DNA of 64,000 bases from Candidatus Aramenus sp. CH1 (GCA_022678445.1 JALBWU010000002.1:164880-228879); one strand, 5' to 3'; positions 1 through 9,250 are shown, counted from the first letter of the stretch. Notes: generated by a model not told the origin, from the letters alone. Program-made: numbers and translations.

Positions 1-151
1 GGGGACAAAGGGAGTAGGGGAAGCTGCACTGATAGTTGGCCCCGCCACCATAGTCAGGGCACTGGAGGACGCGGTGAAGGCCAGATTCACCAAGACTCCC
101 GTCACACCAGTGGAGATCTACAAGGCTATGAAGGGGATAAGGGAACGTTAA
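1..151 (+). CDS. Molybdenum hydroxylase (CO/xanthine/aldehyde dehydrogenase family) large subunit, C-terminal end, partial
   Basis: Reading from base 2 gives 49 residues to a TAA at 149-151, beginning [20 protein letters not shown]. The KGVGEA motif is the conserved C-terminal loop that carries the catalytic glutamate of the xanthine dehydrogenase / aerobic CO dehydrogenase / glyceraldehyde oxidoreductase large chain, which binds molybdopterin cytosine dinucleotide. The tail with [12 protein letters not shown] is also typical of the family. In Sulfolobales such enzymes often act as glyceraldehyde oxidoreductases in the branched non-phosphorylating Entner-Doudoroff pathway, but the substrate cannot be read from this end. 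The N-terminal bulk and any medium and small subunit genes lie outside the window. Confidence 0.85.
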   Translation, partial: GTKGVGEAALIVGPATIVRALEDAVKARFTKTPVTPVEIYKAMKGIRER

Positions 152-430
152 AGGGCTTGACGAGGGTTTATTCCAGGATTTTTTAACCTTTTAAGAGTAA
201 ACTGCCTTGACGCCTTATGGAGCTAACATCATAACTCCTAATACGTTATTCCCCTCCCCACCTCTTTAATGGATGTCTTGTTCTTACGTTCTCTGGCCTC
301 TACAACTGTACTAAAACCTTGATATGTCCATTCTTATGGGTTTTCTCGCGCATCATTTTAACCATAATTTTAATGAAAAACATAAAAACCTTACTCAGTA
401 TTTAAAGGTGAAGCTTAATATTTTTCTGTC

Positions 431-550
431 ATGAGGCTGTTTGAGTCGAAGAAATACCTCGTGTTATACCACATTCCAGGGATTGAGTTCCTCAGCGTAG
501 TCTGCAACAGCGTCCTAAGTACCATATGGGCCATAACTAAACTGTGTTAA
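431..550 (+). CDS. Small ORF or transporter remnant, 39 aa
   Basis: An ATG at 431 opens a 39-residue frame (MRLFESKKYLVLYHIPGIEF at the start) that ends at TAA 548-550. A TATA-like ATTTAAAG lies at about 400-408, the right distance for a leaderless start, so transcription is plausible. The hydrophobic central part looks like a first membrane segment, so this may be the stub of a lost membrane protein. I do not recognise a family. The 280 bases before it (152-430) are AT-rich and hold no gene I can support. Confidence 0.3.
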   Translation: MRLFESKKYLVLYHIPGIEFLSVVCNSVLSTIWAITKLC

Positions 551-614
551 AGTTCTCGACGGGATATCTTTATATGCAATTGATAAATAGAAATTAACAC
601 GATAATAATTATTA

Positions 615-1361
615 ATGATTGTGTCGACTGTCTTAGGCTCAAAGAACTTATACCCGGCGTTCCAGTGGTTAAGCGACGTCGGCAACGTCATATCAGTAAT
701 TCCTAACGTAGTAAAGGTCGAAGGGAATAAGAGAGTAGAGCTCAAGTTTACTAGATTATTATTCTTCTCTTTCGAGTCCACGTTTGACATTTCTTACAGT
801 GTAGTAGGGGAAAAAATGGTGGAATACAAGCTGGTCGACCAGAAGGGGAACCAGATTAAGATCTTCTTCGTGGAAAAGGACAATGACAAACTCGAAATCC
901 TCATTTCGTATGACGGGGAAAAAGCGTGGATAGTGAGGAAGGGCCTTTCCAAGATCTTAGAGGAGATAAAGAAGGGGCTAGAGAATGAGTTATCGAGAGC
1001 AGAGATAAGGTCCACTGCAGAGGATTACTCCCAGAAACTGGGCAAGATATCTAACATCTCCAAGATAATTATGAAGTCCAAGCTAGCTAACACGGAGGTT
1101 ATCTCAATAAAGGAAGGGGGACTTATAAGTTACCTTGAGTCCGTGATCTCCCAGTACTCTAAGTACCCTGTCATATATGTGTCAGGGACAGGAGAAGCAA
1201 CTTTTAGAGTGCTATTCATACAAGGAGAGCTTAAGGGAGTCTACGTAATGATTCACGAGAACGAACACTTCGACGAGGAGTTCCTCAACAGGCTCTCGGG
1301 CGAGTTCAAGGTTAACGTATACGTTGCCCTGTCGCCGCAAGTTTTAGAGGTGATAAAATGA
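615..1361 (+). CDS. Conserved hypothetical protein, 248 aa
   Basis: A soluble protein without signal peptide or membrane segments. Residues 1-115 alternate short strands with a WLSDVGNVISVIP helix, which would fit a START/SRPBCC-like (coenzyme Q-binding or polyketide cyclase-like) fold. That is a guess from pattern only. Residues 110-150 form a charged helix and the last 80 residues a second alpha/beta part. A TATA-like TTTATAT at about 567-574 precedes the ATG. The stop overlaps the next start by four bases (ATGA, 1358-1361), so it is probably cotranscribed and translationally coupled with the MBL-fold gene downstream. I do not recognise its function. Confidence 0.6.
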   Translation: MIVSTVLGSKNLYPAFQWLSDVGNVISVIPNVVKVEGNKRVELKFTRLLFFSFESTFDISYSVVGEKMVEYKLVDQKGNQIKIFFVEKDNDKLEILISYDGEKAWIVRKGLSKILEEIKKGLENELSRAEIRSTAEDYSQKLGKISNISKIIMKSKLANTEVISIKEGGLISYLESVISQYSKYPVIYVSGTGEATFRVLFIQGELKGVYVMIHENEHFDEEFLNRLSGEFKVNVYVALSPQVLEVIK

Positions 1362-2116
1362 CCAAGGTGCACCGTCCTTACGTATTATACGAGGAAGGAG
1401 ACCACAAGTTCGTTTGGTTAGGCCTTGACGAGTCGGAGTACGAGAAAGGCATCCTAACAAACCAGTACTTGATAGTAGATGGGGACAAGGGCGTTCTCCT
1501 GGATCCTGGCGGGTATTTCGTTTTCGAAAGAGTTTATGAGAACGCAAAAGAGTTCGTCAAGCCGGAGAACGTTGTGGCCATCCTCTACTCTCACCAAGAC
1601 CCAGACGTCATCGGGTCGCTTAACCTTTGGTTAGACGTAACCCCTAATGCCAGGATTTACGTCTCGGCCCTCTGGGAGAGGTTCCTCCCCCACTTAGGGA
1701 CTGACAAGATAAACGTCACGGATATACCGGACGAGGGGATGGAGATTCCAATAACTGACGGTTTCAGCGTTACAGCTGTTCCTGCCCACTTCCTCCACTC
1801 TCCAGGGAACTTCCACTATTACGACAAGAAAGCTAGGATCTACTTCTCTGGAGATGTAGGAGCCGCGGCCTTCCCTCCGGGGAAGTGGTACTTGATAGTT
1901 GAGGACTTCGAGGAGCACAAGAAGCTCATGGAGCCCTTCCACAGACGCTACTTAGCTACTAGGAGAGCGCTGGAGATATGGCTAAAGAAGGCGAAAAAGC
2001 TCGACATTGACGTCATAGCTCCGCAGCACGGCTCTGTCTTCCTCAAGGAGAACGCCAAGAAATTCTTAGATTGGCTGGATAGCCTAGACAAGGTAGGAGT
2101 AGATCTCATGAGTTGA
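1358..2116 (+). CDS. MBL-fold metallo-hydrolase, flavodiiron (ODP)-like domain
   Basis: A 252-residue metallo-beta-lactamase-fold protein. The first motif reads SHQDPDVIGS, the HxDxD-like variant seen in the diiron ODP domain of flavodiiron proteins (where it is usually HxExDH). It is followed by PAHFLHSPGNF, YFSGDVG and APQHGS, which supply the later metal ligands. No flavodoxin domain is attached. The family covers oxygen or NO reduction in flavodiiron proteins and also unrelated hydrolases, so substrate is open. The start ATG overlaps the stop of the upstream hypothetical gene, indicating a two-gene operon. The gene converges on a TauE/SafE exporter on the other strand. Confidence 0.8.
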   Translation: MTKVHRPYVLYEEGDHKFVWLGLDESEYEKGILTNQYLIVDGDKGVLLDPGGYFVFERVYENAKEFVKPENVVAILYSHQDPDVIGSLNLWLDVTPNARIYVSALWERFLPHLGTDKINVTDIPDEGMEIPITDGFSVTAVPAHFLHSPGNFHYYDKKARIYFSGDVGAAAFPPGKWYLIVEDFEEHKKLMEPFHRRYLATRRALEIWLKKAKKLDIDVIAPQHGSVFLKENAKKFLDWLDSLDKVGVDLMS

Positions 2117-2210
2117 CGCCATGAGTTTTCATTGACTCTTTAGAATGAATTAGTTTTTTGTTTAACGTGATGAAGCCGCGCTTTACCTACGGGTGAGGAG
2201 TCCCTGCACT

Positions 2211-2260
2211 CCTGATAAATAAGAAGACAAACCTCGCCCTTTAGGGCGGGGAGTAGGTCA
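2211..2260 (+). repeat. IS200/IS605-type terminal hairpin remnant
   Basis: A block with the hairpin CCTCGCCCTTTAGGGCGGGG in the gap between two convergent genes. The preceding CCTGATAAATAAGAAGACAA is shared, in the opposite orientation, with the end of the tnpB element near 50.15-50.19 kb, and a related hairpin lies near 33.65 kb. No transposase frame accompanies it, so it is a solo end left by an excised or decayed element. It directly abuts the stop codon of the TauE/SafE gene and could double as its transcription terminator. Confidence 0.65.
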
Positions 2261-2261
2261 G

Positions 2262-3023
2262 CTAGATCACCTTGACCAGTTCACTGATCGACGTTAGTAC
2301 GAAGACGCTCCCTAGGAATGCGTAGATTAGGGAGGGCTTTGCCCTGTTGGCGAACTTGGCGAAATAGTACCCGGAAGCCAGTGCCACAACCCCTATTACG
2401 ACAGACGCGTACAAGTTCACCCTCCCCGAGAGGGCGTAGGCAATAGTCCCGCTTAACGCTGAGAGGAGCATGGCTAAGGTCGCCGTGCCTATCATCTTTT
2501 TGACGTCAATAGAGAAGAGGAGCATCATCACAGCTATGAACATTATCCCACCGCTAGCTCCAAGCGTCCCAGTGACTATGCCCACCAGGACTGCCAGTAC
2601 AGGCGCTACAGCGTAAGCAAGCCTTCCCAAGTCCAGTTTGTTCAAGTTTAGTCTAGGGTTTCTGGACCTTCTAAAGGACATGTATGCCATGACAGAAGTG
2701 AAGACAGTAAATGCCCCCTCCAGTGCTCTCTCCGGCACTACGAAGGCTATCTCGGAGCCCAGTTGTGCCCCCACTACTGCCCCCGCTCCCAAGAGGGCAG
2801 AGAGCTTCACGTCAACGTTTTCGTGTTTAAAGTACACGAAAATGACCGACAGAGTGGTTATGACGTCCACGAGGAGGCTGGAACCAACGGCCTCCTTAAA
2901 GCTTAAACCGAGGTATGACAACGCTGGGACAACAATTAGCACGCCGCTTGAACCAGTTATCCCAGTAAGGGCACCAACAGCCACGCCTATGAGTATTAAG
3001 ACGTAAAGGGGTACCATACCCAA
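2262..3023 (-). CDS. TauE/SafE family sulfite/organosulfonate exporter-like permease
   Basis: A 253-residue polytopic membrane protein with about eight hydrophobic segments. Two pseudo-repeats each carry the family signature: GALTGITGSSGVLIVVPAL at the N-terminal end and VTGTLGASGGIMFIAVMML in the second half. This matches the TauE/SafE family, which moves sulfite, sulfonates or other small anions across the membrane. It stands alone on the minus strand and converges with the MBL-fold gene. A second, more diverged member lies at 11744-12604. Substrate is not readable, but sulfur oxyanions fit a sulfur-metabolising acidophile. Confidence 0.85.
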   Translation of the reverse strand: MGMVPLYVLILIGVAVGALTGITGSSGVLIVVPALSYLGLSFKEAVGSSLLVDVITTLSVIFVYFKHENVDVKLSALLGAGAVVGAQLGSEIAFVVPERALEGAFTVFTSVMAYMSFRRSRNPRLNLNKLDLGRLAYAVAPVLAVLVGIVTGTLGASGGIMFIAVMMLLFSIDVKKMIGTATLAMLLSALSGTIAYALSGRVNLYASVVIGVVALASGYYFAKFANRAKPSLIYAFLGSVFVLTSISELVKVI

Positions 3024-3214
3024 GATGCGTCAATCTCGTCTTTTAGAGTTTTCTTCCCTGTATTGATTACCCAGCGTAGTTAGTCGTAACTTCTACTCTG
3101 ACAAAGACGTAGTATCTCTCTTGGGCCTTTCCTCGTCTGTGGAAGGAATCCACAATCTCACCTACAGCCCATTTCTGTGGAAATCTTTTTATTCTAGTTT
3201 TACAAGTTTTACAT

Positions 3215-3700
3215 ATGAGTCAAGACAGCAACGAAAACAAGAAAGAGGAAGAGAAGAAGACAGTCACAATCAGGGGAGTAGATCAAGAACTCTACAACAG
3301 GCTGAACGAGTTGGCCAAGAGGACAGGGAAGACCGTCGGAGAGCTCACCAATCAAGCATACAAGATTTTCTTAGGGGTCACAGATACGGCTAAAAAGGTC
3401 GCCATAACTGCTGTAGAGAGCGGCAAGAGCCTGGTTGAGGGATTCAAGGAGACTGCAGAAATAGTGACGGTCTCTGACGTGGACGAGATAGAGATAACCA
3501 AGGACGAGATAAGGGGCCTTGATAAACCAGTAGCATTCAGGAACGTAAAAAAGCTAGTATTTGTTGGGATAGACGACAGCGACCTAGAAAAAATAAAGGA
3601 GATTGTTGGGGTAGACGAAGTCGTAATACCCAAAGGAGTAAACAAAATAAAGCTACTGCAGAAGTGCAGAATGGTAAAGAGGGTTACTCAAGCTAGTTAA
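3215..3700 (+). CDS. Ribbon-helix-helix DNA-binding-like protein with C-terminal extension
   Basis: A 161-residue protein. After a charged, disordered first 14 residues, KTVTIRGVDQELYNRLNELA and the following TGKTVGELTNQAYKIFL give the strand-helix-helix pattern of a MetJ/Arc (RHH) DNA-binding domain, about residues 15-55. Residues 65-160 form a second alpha/beta region with a DVDEIEITKDEI and VKKLVFVGIDDSDL pattern that I do not recognise. It is probably a small transcription factor or a nucleoid protein with a sensing or dimerising tail. A TATA-like CTTTTTATT at about 3185-3193 sits about 26 bases before the ATG, so a leaderless mRNA is likely. No antitoxin-like partner gene is adjacent. 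Confidence 0.65.
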   Translation: MSQDSNENKKEEEKKTVTIRGVDQELYNRLNELAKRTGKTVGELTNQAYKIFLGVTDTAKKVAITAVESGKSLVEGFKETAEIVTVSDVDEIEITKDEIRGLDKPVAFRNVKKLVFVGIDDSDLEKIKEIVGVDEVVIPKGVNKIKLLQKCRMVKRVTQAS

Positions 3701-3760
3701 TTTCAATCTATGAAATGATTTGGGGAAAAAAATTTTAAAAGTGAATTTAGCTTTTTTAAT

Positions 3761-5356
3761 ATGAAGTATAGTAAAAGTATCTTTATAATAGTAATGATAA
3801 TTTTGATAATAATTGCAGGTATTTCGGGATTTTTAGCTGGGAAATATGCTTCTCCTAGTAAGAACTCTGCGACAACTACAGTAGAAAATGTTACCTACGT
3901 GAAGCAAGTCTCCTCTAGCGACTTCTTTCCTCCAGCTGGAGTGGGTAACACAGAGGACTACTTAATCAACCCTGTGTTTCCAGCCCACACAATAGCGGGG
4001 CAATACGCCTATGTCACTCAAGGTAACGGTAGGGTATTCATAGGCGGGCTCTACTACACAGGAAACGGCTACTTGGCTGGGGCTAAAGGGGCAGCCGTTG
4101 TGGCGTCAATGCTAGCCTATCAACCGTTAACCCAGTACGACTACTACTTGTACATAACCGCGCCTTCTACCATAAACGTAGGGGGAGCCGTGAAAACCGA
4201 CTCTGCCACGGTGATGTACTTGGCATCAATGTTGGGACAAGTAGCTAACCTCAACAAGTCCATGTACTTCCTAGGAGACGTCGGACTAGAGGGTTATATG
4301 TACTCGACCGGGGTGGTGTACCAGAGGATAGTCCAGCTCTACCAAGGGGGTATATACTACCTAGTTGTCCCCCAGATGATGGCGTTAGCGGAGGGGCAGA
4401 ACTTCCAGATGGCGGAGCATTTCGCTAAGGAGCACAACATAACCCTTCTCACAGCCGAGTCGATACCGCAGATGTACCAGCTGGAGACCTCCTATTCCCT
4501 GTCCCAACCAGTGGGCTACATGGACCTCCAGTACAACGCCTCTGTGGGATATCAGTACTTGTCCGCGATATACCACACTCTATTGAACGAGAGTGCTAAC
4601 CAGACTGCCAAGGAAATGGCGAAGAAGTACTGGGCTCAGGCAGAGAGTTTGGCAAACGAGGGCAATTACACCGCCTTTTATTTCCTCCCAAACCCCGCAG
4701 TGTCAGCGATACAAGTACTATACAACAACAACTACAACCTGTCGATGGAGGTACAGAGGGCAGTTGGCTCTGCCATTTCCTCAATGGATTTGTGGAAGAT
4801 AGAGACTGCGGCCGAGGCCGATTACTTGTTTGGCTCTGGCAACTTGTCAGAGGAAATCTTGGCAGAAGCGTGGGCATCCCTTAGCCTGTCGATAAACGTA
4901 GGTCCAACCATAACTCCCTATGGTCTTTACCAAGGTCTTTACAACGAGTACGTTACTGACGTGTACGCAGCAGAGTACTACGACGCAGTTACTGGTTCCA
5001 ACTACGGTAACGTCACTTTGCTTAACGACGTGTTGAAGGACCCCAACGTGGTTTATGACTACGGCTTCTTCTCTAATTACTACTCCCAGCTGGCGCTGAA
5101 CTTCAGCTACTACTTCCTAAAGCAGCTCAACTCCACGTCTCAAAGCGTGGTTAAGTCCTCCATCTATAGCTACATGGTAAACGAGGACAAGGCCTTACAG
5201 GACGCTGCAGCCTACTACGATGCCCCTTCAATAGTAGGAGAGATAGCGATAGAGTACGGGACCTCCGCACATAACTTAGCCTACCTTTACCTTGCGATGC
5301 CCTTCGTTAGGTTCACCATGAACACCGAACAGCTAACGTGGTACGCCTCTGTTTAG
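3761..5356 (+). CDS. Membrane-anchored extracytoplasmic Lon/S16-like protein
   Basis: A 531-residue surface protein with one N-terminal membrane anchor (about residues 6-28) and a long Tyr/Asn-rich exterior part with many N-glycosylation sequons. Residues about 85-200 align by eye with a Lon (S16) protease domain. TDSAT with Ser148 occupies the place of the catalytic PSAG serine, [15 protein letters not shown] matches the TGEITLRG..PIGG segment, and [13 protein letters not shown] matches LKEKLLAAKRAG. The catalytic lysine position is Arg189, so classical Ser-Lys activity is doubtful. The rest (200-531) is unassigned, largely helical. A TATA-like ATTTTAAAAG at 3731-3740 suggests a leaderless transcript. 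The DUF929-like gene follows after 27 bases. Confidence 0.6.
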   Translation: MKYSKSIFIIVMIILIIIAGISGFLAGKYASPSKNSATTTVENVTYVKQVSSSDFFPPAGVGNTEDYLINPVFPAHTIAGQYAYVTQGNGRVFIGGLYYTGNGYLAGAKGAAVVASMLAYQPLTQYDYYLYITAPSTINVGGAVKTDSATVMYLASMLGQVANLNKSMYFLGDVGLEGYMYSTGVVYQRIVQLYQGGIYYLVVPQMMALAEGQNFQMAEHFAKEHNITLLTAESIPQMYQLETSYSLSQPVGYMDLQYNASVGYQYLSAIYHTLLNESANQTAKEMAKKYWAQAESLANEGNYTAFYFLPNPAVSAIQVLYNNNYNLSMEVQRAVGSAISSMDLWKIETAAEADYLFGSGNLSEEILAEAWASLSLSINVGPTITPYGLYQGLYNEYVTDVYAAEYYDAVTGSNYGNVTLLNDVLKDPNVVYDYGFFSNYYSQLALNFSYYFLKQLNSTSQSVVKSSIYSYMVNEDKALQDAAAYYDAPSIVGEIAIEYGTSAHNLAYLYLAMPFVRFTMNTEQLTWYASV

Positions 5357-5383
5357 GAAAAACCTTTTAAATCTTTTTTCTGT

Positions 5384-6181
5384 ATGAATGTAATGAATAA
5401 AACGATAATTGCACTGGTTATAGTATTAATAGTAGTGTTAGGAGTGGGGCTTTACCTTATTCAGTCCCGCGCCAACTCCCCTAGGATCAACCAGACCCTT
5501 ATGGGCAAAACTGAAATCCCCTTCGGGAAGTTCGTCAAGGTGAGCAACCAAGACTATGCTCCTCTAGGGAAGGTGGAGATATTTGAACAGTCGTGGATTG
5601 GGTGCCCCGTGGGGGCTGTAGCGTCTTGGGCGATATTCATAATAATCTCCCATTACGGCAACGTCACCTATTACACCCACTACTCCGACCCCTACGACAA
5701 GGTTGCGCCAAACGTTCCAGGGATAATATTCGAGGGGTTCAAGCCAAACTCCTCCTTGCTGTTTGACGTGGTGTACACTTACAATGAGTACTTGAACGCG
5801 ACCCCCAATGGCGTCCCAATTCCTGAGAGCCAACTTGTGCAGGTTGGGGAACAGGAGCTGGTACAACAGTTACCTCCCAACATCTCAAGCCTCATAATAA
5901 AGTACGAGACTCAAGTGCCCGTTCAGGGCTACAACAACGCCTCTGTTTACATAGTCTCTCCTCCACACCTAAACTTCGCCCTAGTAGTCACGGGACCTAA
6001 CGGCACATACATTTTGACGACGCCCCTCATAAGCCCCAAGGCCCTTGAGGGCTACAACGTATCCTACGTCATGAGCCACATGTACAATATAACCGCCCTC
6101 GTCCAAGGGGCCCAGTACCTGCAAGAGGTGATAAACGAGGCGTTCGGTAGCTCAACCCCTGTGGTAAATTGCGTGTCCTGA
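5384..6181 (+). CDS. DUF929-like membrane-anchored extracytoplasmic protein
   Basis: A 265-residue protein with an N-terminal anchor (residues about 6-24) and an exterior domain. The motif VKVSNQDYAPLGKVEIFEQS followed by WIGCPVGAVASW is what I associate with the Sulfolobales family DUF929, whose fold resembles thioredoxin. A single Cys in GCPVG and one near the C-terminus (VVNCVS) are the only cysteines. Function of the family is unknown. An ATG nine bases further in (5393) is an equally good start. A TATA-like CTTTTAAAT at about 5364-5372 gives it its own leaderless promoter, although the Lon/S16-like gene ends only 27 bases upstream. Confidence 0.6.
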   Translation: MNVMNKTIIALVIVLIVVLGVGLYLIQSRANSPRINQTLMGKTEIPFGKFVKVSNQDYAPLGKVEIFEQSWIGCPVGAVASWAIFIIISHYGNVTYYTHYSDPYDKVAPNVPGIIFEGFKPNSSLLFDVVYTYNEYLNATPNGVPIPESQLVQVGEQELVQQLPPNISSLIIKYETQVPVQGYNNASVYIVSPPHLNFALVVTGPNGTYILTTPLISPKALEGYNVSYVMSHMYNITALVQGAQYLQEVINEAFGSSTPVVNCVS

Positions 6182-6289
6182 GATCTGCATAGACCACTAT
6201 ATTTAACTGGGATTAAGCAAATAAGGCAATCTTTTTTCTTCCTAAAGTATAAATTGTATTCATGGTTTCGTAAACTAGGAATACCATCA

Positions 6290-7120
6290 GAGGTACTTGG
6301 AGGGGGCAGAAAGGAGGATTTCCAACAGGGAGTATGAGAGGTCATTGGAGAGGGTAAGGGAGCAGCTGGGGAAGTAGTACCTCCTTTTGATTGGCGGGGA
6401 GGAGGTTAAAGTAAACGACAGGTTTGAGGTCAAGTCTCCTTTCGACGTGACAGCCTTGGTGGGGAAGTTCAGAGGGCGGGAACAGGGGAAATAAGGAGTA
6501 TAATAGGGGTAGCCAAGGATAGTTTCAAGCCTTGGGGGAACACGGAGTGGCAGGAGATGGTGGAGCTGGCGTGTAGGGTAGCGGAGCTCATGAGAAGGCA
6601 AAAGTTCGAGCTAACCGTTCTCATTACCTGGGAAACGGGAAGAACAGGCTGAATAGCGTGGCGGAGGTGGCCGAGGACATATACTACTTCTACTACTATG
6701 CCTACCTGCCGAGGAGAATAGAGGATATGTGAGGTCTATGGAGTCCAAGATGTACAAGTGGGAAATGGCCTACAACGTCATGAGGCCCTACGGTGTATGG
6801 ACAGCAATCTCGCAGTTAAACTTCCCCTTAGCCATAACCACTTCCATGATCCTGGGCGTAGTCATCACGGGTAACACCGTTGTGCTCAAAGCCCTCTTCT
6901 GACGCTGTGTTATCTTCCTTCAAGCTAGTAGAGGTCATGAGGAGGGCAGGGTTCCCCAAGGAGGCGGTAAATTACGTTACTTGCCAGGGGAAGTCTTCGG
7001 CAAGGAGACTGCGGAGAACAAGGACGACTTACCACCAGCTCGCTTCCTGCGAGGTTATGACACAAGTTATAAGCTTTTTGGAAGGGGATGAAAGGAAAAG
7101 TCCACAGAGGAAGCGACAAG
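6290..7120 (+). pseudogene. Decayed aldehyde dehydrogenase (P5C/semialdehyde dehydrogenase type), N-terminal part
   Basis: Pieces of an ALDH-superfamily protein appear in shifting frames. They include LLIGGEEVKVNDRFEVKSPF near 6385-6440, then AKDSFKPWGNTEWQEMVELA, SVAEVAEDIYYFYYYAYLP, YNVMRPYGVWTAISQLNFPL and TGNTVVLKPSSDA near 6870-6905, followed by a pattern equivalent to the FxLVEVMRRAGFPKEAVNYV segment. This is the first roughly 250 residues of a delta-1-pyrroline-5-carboxylate or succinate-semialdehyde dehydrogenase. Several frameshifts and stops interrupt it, and the catalytic Cys/Glu half is missing. It is a clear pseudogene and fills the otherwise empty 6182-7249 interval. No insertion sequence end is obvious at the break. 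Confidence 0.75.
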
Positions 7121-7249
7121 GACTTCGTCAACTTTCGGCGTTTATGAAAGAAATTTTTTATTTTTGAACATCTTCTTTTGTACATAATTTTAGAAAAGAG
7201 ACAGAAATATTTAAATTTCCATAAAGAGAGACAATATTAGTGACAATTC

Positions 7250-7666
7250 TTGTACAGGAGGATATTGGTGGGATACGATGGATCTAAGCAGGCCCACAAG
7301 GCCCTCGAGACTGCGTTGGCGTTGGCCAAGTATTTTGGAGCGAAGGTGACCGTAGTGGAGGCTGTCCCACATCCTTTGGACTCCCCAGAGACGTACGTGA
7401 AAGAAGACGTTAAGACCAAGGAGAAGATAATAAGGCATAAGGAGGAAGTGGAGTTGCTTGGCAGGACTCGCGGAGTTAAAGTAGAGTACAAGGTAATCAG
7501 GGGTAGCCCTACGCTCGCCTTGTCCAAGGTAGCCGAGGAAGAGAACGCCGACTTAATAGTAGTAGGGAACAGGGGGATCAAGGGAATAAAGAAGCTCTTC
7601 GTGGAGAGCGTGTCATCAAAAGTAATGGAGAGCTCGAGGAGGTCAGTGCTAGTAGTGAAGGACTAG
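7250..7666 (+). CDS. Universal stress protein (UspA family)
   Basis: A single-domain 138-residue Usp protein. It starts [20 protein letters not shown], the canonical first strand and helix. The ATP-binding loop appears as [20 protein letters not shown], close to the G-2x-G-9x-G(S/T) signature, so it may bind nucleotide. The start codon is TTG at 7250, supported by position relative to TATA-like ATTTAAAT at about 7208-7215 and by alignment of the first strand. It is probably a cytoplasmic stress-linked regulator and stands alone. Its last four bases overlap the end of the convergent riboflavin-pathway gene. Confidence 0.88.
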   Translation: MYRRILVGYDGSKQAHKALETALALAKYFGAKVTVVEAVPHPLDSPETYVKEDVKTKEKIIRHKEEVELLGRTRGVKVEYKVIRGSPTLALSKVAEEENADLIVVGNRGIKGIKKLFVESVSSKVMESSRRSVLVVKD

Positions 7667-8283
7667 GCTCTCCTGTACACCAAGTGGATCTCGTTCTTGC
7701 ACTCGCAAAGCTTAAAGTCGACTAGTTTTAGCCTTGGGGCTTCTTCCCCGTTGAACCCCTCCCCTTGTGCAAGGCTTACGCCGTTTCCAAAGACCCTTGG
7801 GGAGACCGTCACCCTAATCTCGTGGTAAAGCCCCTCCTTAACGAGGCTCCATATGAGTTTACCTCCCCCCTCCACCATGACCTTCCTTGCTCCAAGTGCA
7901 TAGAGGTCCTCAAACACGTCCTTGAGCTGGGAGAACCGCCTAACCTCAACTCCCCTCTTCACGAACTCCTCTTGGGACTTGTCGGACTTAGTGTATACGA
8001 CTGTCCTAGGTGGAGTGGAGAAGACCTTGTATGATGGGTCTAGGTTCAATGACTCGCTCACCACTACTCTTATTGGGTCTTTTTCCTTCTTGGCGTACTT
8101 TACAGTCAAGGAGGGATTGTCGACCCTCACCGTGTTCCCCCCAACCACGATGGCGTCTGCTTCTGCCCTCAACTGGTGTTGCCTCTGCTTGTCGAAGGGA
8201 CAACTCAACTCGCTGTACCCAGTCCTTGTGGCGAGCCTGCCGTCGATGCTCACTGTGGAAAATATTATAATATACGGTAGCAC
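7663..8283 (-). CDS. 2,5-diamino-6-ribosylamino-4(3H)-pyrimidinone 5'-phosphate reductase (RibD C-terminal type)
   Basis: A 206-residue RibD_C/RIB7-type reductase of archaeal riboflavin synthesis, which reduces the ribosylamino side chain of the GTP-derived pyrimidine to the ribitylamino form with NAD(P)H. Visible family marks are [20 protein letters not shown], the [20 protein letters not shown] block and [20 protein letters not shown]. It has the usual length of stand-alone archaeal enzymes and no deaminase domain. It lies on the minus strand convergent with the stress protein gene. No other riboflavin genes are in the window. Confidence 0.88.
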   Translation of the reverse strand: MLPYIIIFSTVSIDGRLATRTGYSELSCPFDKQRQHQLRAEADAIVVGGNTVRVDNPSLTVKYAKKEKDPIRVVVSESLNLDPSYKVFSTPPRTVVYTKSDKSQEEFVKRGVEVRRFSQLKDVFEDLYALGARKVMVEGGGKLIWSLVKEGLYHEIRVTVSPRVFGNGVSLAQGEGFNGEEAPRLKLVDFKLCECKNEIHLVYRRA

Positions 8284-8313
8284 TTGAGAGAGGTGGAAGG
8301 GAGGGAAAAAAGT

Positions 8314-8718
8314 TCATCTGTAGCAGTTTCTGAAGAAGCTGTACAAGTAGCCGACTAGTACAGAGGAGAGGCCGAAGCTCACCTCAAAGGAGGAGAGCAT
8401 TAGGTACGTCAAAAACTGAACCCTAAAGAACAGGAAGAGGAGTCCAGAGGCCCCAGCTAAGGCCACCGCAGATAGGTTCGCTGTGGCCAATGCTTCAGGG
8501 AATATGAGGCCTGTCTTCTTGCTTAAGTGGAATAAGTAGAGGGAAAGTAGCCCCGTCACTAGGGCTAACGCTATATGCATGACGAGGAGTGGAGTGCTCA
8601 TTTGAGCGTCTATCTTCCCGTCGTCTGCCAACGCCCTCAAGAGGCCCAGCACGAAAGTCCCGGCTAATGCTACTAGCCCAAAGAAGGAGAGCCTATAGGC
8701 CTTGCTTAGCCCATTCAA
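8314..8718 (-). CDS. Small four-helix membrane protein
   Basis: A 134-residue protein made almost entirely of four hydrophobic segments (about residues 10-28, 43-63, 78-98 and 105-128), ending in a short polar tail with Cys. A His in each face of helix 2 (MHIALALVTGLLSLYLFH) could bind heme, but no family signature supports this. Its ATG lies 26 bases inside the upstream CDS, so the two are probably translated together. I do not recognise it. Confidence 0.5.
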   Translation of the reverse strand: MNGLSKAYRLSFFGLVALAGTFVLGLLRALADDGKIDAQMSTPLLVMHIALALVTGLLSLYLFHLSKKTGLIFPEALATANLSAVALAGASGLLFLFFRVQFLTYLMLSSFEVSFGLSSVLVGYLYSFFRNCYR

Positions 8719-9250
8719 GCTCCATCACCTTGCTCTCCGCGGTTAGGTCTATTCTCGCCCTCATGAACGTTATCCTCGACACAACAAGCCTCCTGACCTC
8801 TTCCAAGACGCTGTTCCACGCCCTGTCTAAACACTCGTTCCTCAACTTAATCCCCGCCTCCCTAGCAAGGGACTTAATACTCTTTAAACACGTCTCAACC
8901 ACTGGGCAACTACTACAATTATACACGTCGAACTTGGGGTTGTAGTACACGAGCCTCCTGTCCTCAGTCAAGTAGAGCAGGCCCTCGCTTACGTGAAACC
9001 CTCCCTCGTCTACAGTGAAGGGCAATACGGCCTTAAACGATATGGCGTTGTCCAAGAGGAGCCCGAGCTCCCTCAGCTTTCCCACAATGTAGTAGAAGTA
9101 GCTCTTGCTTATTTCCTCCCACTTCTTGTCCGTAGCTAAGACCCTAAAGTAGTTCTCGTCGCTTAACTTCTCGAAGTCTTTCTCGTTAACTAGCAGGACA
9201 TCTCGGAAGAGCACTGGTCTACTTACTTCAGCAGTCCTTATTATGCACAT
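8693..9250 (-). CDS. Hypothetical protein with CxxC metal-binding-like motif
   Basis: A 185-residue soluble protein. The central NCSSCPVVETC segment (C-x2-C-x5-C), with further Cys in LRNECLDRAW and an early MCII, suggests a Zn or Fe-S site. The first half is rich in helices and reads like a small DNA-binding or scaffold domain. I do not recognise a family. It overlaps the following membrane protein by 26 bases on the same strand, so the pair may form a redox or sensor unit. AT-rich sequence upstream (9251-9367) holds its promoter and nothing else visible. Confidence 0.5.
   Translation of the reverse strand: MCIIRTAEVSRPVLFRDVLLVNEKDFEKLSDENYFRVLATDKKWEEISKSYFYYIVGKLRELGLLLDNAISFKAVLPFTVDEGGFHVSEGLLYLTEDRRLVYYNPKFDVYNCSSCPVVETCLKSIKSLAREAGIKLRNECLDRAWNSVLEEVRRLVVSRITFMRARIDLTAESKVMELEWAKQGL

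Noticed and set aside
240..360. Transposase remnant on the minus strand
   Set aside because: A short stretch (REKTHKNGHIKVLVQL) looks protein-like but is too short and is interrupted by a stop, so no family can be supported.
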